A DNA stretch of 27,374 nucleotides from Priapulus caudatus. Its lineage: Eukaryota; Priapulida; Priapulimorpha; Priapulimorphida; Priapulidae. Position 1 is the stretch's first letter. The number at the start of each line of letters is the position of its first letter. The DNA lies in NCBI RefSeq assembly GCF_000485595.1, contig NW_014577305.1, positions 182,302-209,675 of the forward strand. Direction: 5' to 3'. Below the pieces are notes generated by a model. That model worked only from the letters and a program-made list of their open reading frames with translations. It had not been told where the DNA came from and did not search any database. The translations under genes were made by a program, and so were the position numbers. Shown piece by piece: positions 21,901 to 27,374 of this stretch.

Positions 21901-21955
21901 GCTGGTGGGGGAGAGGTGGGGAGGACACATCTCAAGAATACGCTGAGGGTGCACT

Positions 21956-22244
21956 CAGGGTTCTGCCCACGGTGGGCGGCGGTGGGCGGGTGTGCCCGCA
22001 CTCGCGGTTGCCGCCCAGCACAATATATCTCCGCCCGGCACTAATTTTTGATATAAAAAAATAAATATAAAATGTCTGATATATGGGCTTTTTATTGCTC
22101 AGAATGCAGGAAATTGAGTTTCAGACTATCAAAAATCAAAAATTTTCAGGGGGGCATGCCCCCAGACCCCCCTAGATTGGCTTCGCGCTTACGGCGCTTG
22201 CAACTGGATGCGTCCGACACTAAAAAATCCTGGGCAGAACCCTG
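21956..22244. mobile_element. Short non-autonomous DNA transposon, hAT-like ends
   Basis: The 14-bp ends CAGGGTTCTGCCCA and TGGGCAGAACCCTG are perfect inverted repeats. They are flanked by the direct repeat TGCACT (21950-21955 and 22245-22250). CAGGG-type ends are usual for hAT elements, but those make 8-bp duplications; here only 6 bp match exactly. The 289-bp interior has no transposase. It includes a C/G-rich subterminal part and an internal palindromic ggggggcatgccccc motif. Confidence 0.7.
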
Positions 22245-22250
22245 TGCACT

Positions 22251-23036
22251 ATAGATTCACTCGACTCCCGAGTTGTAGCAGACTGAATCTATGCGTACGT
22301 GTATTTAAATGAGACTATAGCTTGAGATCAGATGTGAAGAGATCATTGATAACGTGATGGTGACAATTCGGTTCTGCACCGCATTTATTGGCAGTGTTTC
22401 TGCACCTGCATGATTCTGAGGAGACTACAGACTTACTCCACCCGCTATGGTCCTCGGACAATAGTTATGGTTAGTTCTCTCTTCGTTGCACTTCGCTCCT
22501 GTGGCAGTGCAGAGGGCTACATAAGTACAGCTATGATTATAGCCGATGCAAATTATCAACACTTAATAATACATTATTAATTGTATAATTATGTAATTGT
22601 ATAATTGTGATAATACATAATGATGTATTATTATCTCTTGATATTATATTTATCTACTACTTACTATAATTATAGTAAACTATTCATAACTGCCACTAGG
22701 ACTGGTTGGGAAGTTCTATTATAAGGTAGCGGGCTAAAGCTAAGGGTAACTAACATGGGCCTACGCTGAGAACAGATATGAACTTTTTGGTACTTGTCTG
22801 AGCTTTGAGCTTACTACACGGAAGTGGTGAGGGGTAAGTAGAAACTATACACATGCACTTGAAGACGGGACTACAAGCTGAGCACTAACGGGACGTAACT
22901 AAGGTAGTGTGATAATGATAATATAATATGATTGCGCGATTTTTCACTGTACTGGCTACGTGACTGGCAAATTTTGTGATCGTACTACCCATCCCAGTTT
23001 CATATAATAAGACAGCAGAGCAATCTCCACTCAAAC
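22251..23036. other. Gene-poor stretch with AT-rich palindromic segment
   Basis: No gene recognised. At 22560-22690 the sequence is strongly AT-rich with overlapping inverted motifs (taatacattattaattgtataatt... and aatacataatgatgtattatta). Confidence 0.4.
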
Positions 23037-23110
23037 ACATGCACGCACACACACACTCGTATACTCACGTTCAAACACACACACGCGTGCGCGCGCTCAC
23101 GCACGCGCGC

Positions 23111-23147
<37 letters not shown>

Positions 23148-23154
23148 CACACAA
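23037..23154. repeat. (AC)n/(GCAC)n/(CG)n microsatellite
   Basis: About 118 bp of CA, GCAC and GC alternation including gcgcgcgcgc. Histidine/alanine/arginine-rich frames are repeat products. Confidence 0.9.
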
Positions 23155-25232
23155 GCAGTCAATGAGAGTATGTTCCTGACATATACAAGACAGAGCCAAC
23201 TATGCAGCAGCCAAGCTAGAAGACATACTGTAATATACACTCCACGGGGATGCTCGCATACCCTGCGTTGTAGTTCCATGACTGCCACGCTAACCCCTAC
23301 ACGTGTAACAGCTCGCCAACTCAGGGTATAATCAACACTAAAGCAAGCCCCGGCAGATGGCAGTCACCGATAAACCCCGATTATATTCATTCATGCCTTT
23401 TTGGAGGCAAGCGCAGTGACAATAGGAATGCACGCACCTGTGAAATGCAAATCACTGTGTCATTACCCCAACAATAATTGTCAAAAATAAAACCGTAGCC
23501 ACATATTACCTTATACAGATATCAAACACTACTATAGCACATATGTATATATGTGAACGAGAGGCCTGGACCAACACATCAGAGGTATGGTTTAACTGGT
23601 TGGGCTCCCGGGAAGTCTACGCTACGTTAACAAAGATAAACTAGTTTTGAGTTCTACTACTCTCGCCAAGTTCTTTTTAAAGATTTCCTGAATTGTGCAG
23701 TGCAATAGGTTCATTTAATTTTGTTTTTAACAATGTTTGCAAAATTTTCAGGAATTCATTATTTTTCATTATGACTGTATTGCGCGATAATGAGATAAAT
23801 TTCCCCGTGAGAAATGGGGAGTTGTGAAACGTACTACAAATCTATCAAAGGACTAATGGTTTCAAACGTTTTTTAAACGATTTTTTTTTACACTAATCTC
23901 GTTTTAAGAACGACTCACTGTCTATCTCAGAACTTCAACAACAATGAGACGTGCAAAATGCAAACGGTGACAAATGTGCTGCAATGACGAGCAGAACGAT
24001 TACGATCTATGACAATTTTTTTTTTAAACCGAGTGCGAAATTTAAGGGGAATTTAGGGGAGTAGTAACTATTCTTTTCACGTGTATAGTAGGCGATTTAG
24101 TAGAATTCCGTGCATGGTCTAGTAGTAGCGATATTATAAAGAATGAATGAAGCAGGGGGATTTGCACGTATTATTCATCATAAAGTTTGATCAATATTTT
24201 TTATATCAATATATCTTCTTCTTTTTTTATCTGTATACCCTGGTTTGACACGAGTTACGTAGGCCTTGCAAATTTCAGTTCAATAATTCTATAAAAAGAC
24301 ATTCATGTAGCAGCATCAAAAACGTTGGCACTGACTTTCACAGTCTGGTGTCTATCCCCACGAAGTTGTTCTTACTTTTCGACCAACATTTTCATCAGCT
24401 TCATGTTGTTATGTTGTATTGTTGTCATATATTGTTGTATAATGTCGTATAATGTCGTATGTTGTTGTATGTGGCGGTATAAATAATGGGTCGATATATG
24501 CTCAAATGACGCCCTGCGCCCGCGGCTTCCAACCACAGTACACTGAAGCGTTACCTTTCACAATCTACGATTCCACGCGCAATTACTTAAACGCAGCCAC
24601 GGAAGACCAAGTACGGCTGAAGTATTACCAAAATTCCCGCACCTATTCAGCCACTACTTAAATGGCAGGAGTCTCTACGCAGGCAAGCTCATTACAGTAC
24701 GATGTAATATAAAGTTGCAATACGAGAAACGACGTCACAAACACGAAATTCAGAAATAACGTGTACGCGTGATGAAACAAACCATATTTAGCATAGCCGT
24801 GGCCTACACTAGCGAGCCTGTTATCGATATAGGTCATCGTCGGGCGCGTAAGTGCGGCCGGCAAATGTAAAACGCATATATGCTGCTGCGCTAGCCCCGC
24901 GGCTTATCATCAGACGCGAATAACGAGAGAATGAATCTGCCATTTATTCACCCCTCTTATCAAGGCACACCCATATCTGTTGATAAATATTCGGCTGCCC
25001 CCCCCCAACCTCGCCCACCTGCTTCTCAAACAAACATTGGCCAAGCTATGAAATAGCGTCGGGTTGACGCACTACCCGTATATTACCCGTGACTAAACAT
25101 TCACTACCATTCGCTATCACTCAGAACCGCTTGTAAACACATCAGATGAACTTTGCAATATGCGCGACAGCGTACGCACACGCGGTATCTGACTAACCGC
25201 ACAATGAGCGCACAGTAGTCAATCAAAGATTC
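23155..25232. other. Gene-poor stretch
   Basis: No exon with recognisable homology on either strand. A low-complexity TTGTAT/GTCGTATAAT block lies at about 24402-24480, at the start of the 69-codon plus-strand frame 24452-24661, which matches nothing I know. A C-run is at about 24999-25007. Confidence 0.4.
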
Positions 25233-25274
25233 CATACACACACGCGCGCACGTACGCATGCACGCACACACACA

Positions 25275-25347
<73 letters not shown>

Positions 25348-25360
25348 TTGCACGCACGGA
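25233..25360. repeat. (CA)n/(CGCA)n microsatellite
   Basis: About 128 bp: a mixed part, then a pure CA run (about 25280-25317), then tetranucleotide CGCA units. Minus-strand Cys/Val/Arg frames are repeat products. Confidence 0.9.
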
Positions 25361-27273
25361 CGCCAACACCTGCGATGCGTCATGTATCATGCCAGTAGCA
25401 CGCAAGTGTAAAACTGATCTGTTCCAACGCATACCTGAATTTTGCTTCCTTCATTAGACCGATCTCATTCCATATATTACGAGTTCAACCCCCATATATT
25501 ACGACGCGCCTGCAGCTCAACTCACGTCTGATTGCGCAATAGACCAGAACAACTGCGTGCAATAACAACCAGCTAATGACTTTATGACTTTGCAGACGAG
25601 TGGAATGTTAAAACGTGTATACATGTACACTTGTAATTATCTGATACTAGGGAGTTACTGAAGCGCACGCAGTTCACGGGGGAGGGAATTTGCGACTTAC
25701 ACTGATGCTTAAAAAGTATGTGCTGCAAATTTATACGACGTAACATGACCAAAATTAATCGTAGCATTAATAAATATTAAAACTGAGTTTTACATTATGT
25801 TTTAATGAAGGCACTGAGAATGGATTATATACTAGGTCCTTTATATTAATAGTTTAATACAGATCACAATCTTCATATTACATATTGTATAATTGTACGT
25901 ACGGATATCCGGACACTGGCATTTTTTATTTATTGTTGGCTTTTGAAAACAGTCCTAGTAGTTATCTTTGTAAACTTGTCTAACGTTTCCTGTTCCAAAT
26001 AAAAGATTCTAGTTCAAGGCTGTTTGTTAGTTTCAGTCTATAGAATTCATACATGACGCTATAATACAATCATCACAACGATACATATATACAAACGAAA
26101 AAGAAGTGGCATTATAGCTCGGGGCCTATTTCAATGCCCAATTCGCTAACAATATCAAACAACTGTAAAAGCTAAAGTTTTTCCGGACTGAGAAATTTCG
26201 TGCAGTTTCTGACCTTAACTTAGTATATTATCATAAACCAAGCACGTAGCCAGCAATATATACCTGTTTGAAACTCTCTTAACGTGATCAACGAATAAGA
26301 AAAAAAAGACATCTAGAAGAATATTAACTGGGGTGAGGATTTGGAAGTACATGCAGCCAAATTGGAACGGAAAATGTCAGCCGATCGCGAGGCGTTACTG
26401 AATGAATCAGGGAGCGCAGAATTTATTTTTACTTATAGTGACTAGTCGTCCCATACCGGTTGCTGAAGCGACGAACGCTTTCGTGTGGACGGACTGGACG
26501 TTTAAAAACCCATCATTTTAACAACACGCGAGGTGGCAGTCGTCGGGTCATATATGTGAAAGAATACGTTTTCTACGTGACACAGCGCCAATGTAGACCA
26601 GGAAACACAAAGTCTCTGGGGGAATTAGTCACTATACCATATGTCAGGAGAGCCCAGGTAACATAGGTACTGATTTCAATTAAATACTGCTGTTATAATG
26701 CTAAATGAGGTCTCGTAGAAAACAATAGTTATTTGTTGATGAATGATATTCTTTTGTAATATATAAACTTTAAACAATAAATTATAGCTTTGAATTATTA
26801 TAGAAAATCACAGAACCCTATATAGCACATGCCTTACATTTTACATAATTTATGCATAGTGCAATCACTTCAAGAAATGCATCCTATGCACTAATCAAGA
26901 AATTGCTTGATACCCGTCTAAGAATTATCCTGTACTAGTTTTGGAACAGCAGGAATTTTTCAGTAATCTAGTAACCTATGCATCAAGAGCGCAATCCCCT
27001 CCCTTCCTTTCGTTCCTTGCCTCTTCCTTGAATGACTGGGAATTTTACGTAGTTGTCTGATCTGCCTCTCTCACGCCCTATGCGCCACAAAATCACGAGC
27101 AATCTGCAGGTCGGAGGCGGGGTCAAAATCAATAAGACAAACAAGTGCCGCGGAGCGACAGCGCTCATCTAACGTCTACTGCGGTGACTCTGTGGTGGAG
27201 TGGTGGGATTCTAGTAAACCCTGTTAGTCCCAAATGTGTTCACATACACGCCGAAACAGTGGAATGCACAGGG
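25361..27273. other. Gene-poor stretch
   Basis: No gene recognised. AATAAA-containing AT-rich sequence near 25998 could be the 3' end of some transcript, but no upstream coding exon is evident. A pyrimidine-rich segment lies at 26995-27030. Confidence 0.4.
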
Positions 27274-27374
27274 ATGGTATCAGATCAGGAACCTTCTCAA
27301 AGGAATGTTCGGATCGTTATAAAAGTTGCCACGAGATGGCGCGTACGTTTAAGTGTCTTCAGATTAAAGATGGA
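27274..27374 (+). CDS. Open frame running off the right edge (unrecognised)
   Basis: The ATG at 27274 has G at -3 and G at +4. It opens 33 codons (MVSDQEPSQRNVRIVIKVAT..., basic) with no stop before the edge. The frame is also open upstream of the ATG, so it could be an exon rather than a start. No family is recognised. It could equally be chance. Confidence 0.2.
   Translation, partial: MVSDQEPSQRNVRIVIKVATRWRVRLSVFRLKM

Noticed and set aside
25104-25432. Cysteine/arginine-rich minus-strand ORFs resembling small secreted proteins
   Set aside because: The residues come from the CA/CGCA microsatellite read in different frames.

Overview
The window is eukaryotic nuclear DNA, most likely from an invertebrate animal. 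It has spliced genes with short introns (about 0.1-2.2 kb), metazoan-type proteins, many microsatellites and minisatellites, and small non-autonomous DNA transposons. The species cannot be named from the sequence.

Three protein-coding genes are supported. (1) Bases 1-36, minus strand: the first 12 codons of an AGFG/Hrb-type ArfGAP, whose remainder lies outside the window. (2) Bases about 1351-5115, plus strand: a complete NME7-type protein (DM10 domain plus two NDK domains, about 378 aa in 10 exons, one intron of GC-AG type). It is head-to-head with the AGFG-like gene. (3) Bases 7762-14618, minus strand: a germinal-centre-kinase III (STK24/25/26 family) gene in nine exons encoding 494 residues. 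The N-terminal exon is uncertain, with a candidate at 14982-15017. NME7 and the kinase converge across a 2.6-kb gap that holds no gene I can recognise. NME7 is a ciliary/centrosomal microtubule protein, AGFG proteins act in vesicle trafficking, and GCKIII kinases act in the STRIPAK/CCM3 complex. Nothing indicates a shared pathway.

The region from about 15 kb to the end is accessory and gene-poor. It contains a TTAA-bounded foldback element with 124-bp perfect arms (15365-15860), a 295-bp polypurine tract, a 28-bp minisatellite, a 58-bp and a 74-bp tandem repeat, an A/C-only repeat, a GC-rich block with (CTG)9, and a small transposon bounded by TGCACT direct repeats (21956-22244). Several dinucleotide and tetranucleotide arrays follow. 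An open frame runs off the right edge from 27274 and could be the start of another gene.

The most interesting structure is an 841-bp element (13121-13961) inside the first mapped intron of the kinase gene. It carries the first about 58 codons of a PIF/Harbinger-type transposase on one strand and the first about 56 codons of a MADF DNA-binding protein on the other. They run head-on into each other within about 3 bp. This looks like an internal-deletion derivative of a two-gene Harbinger transposon.
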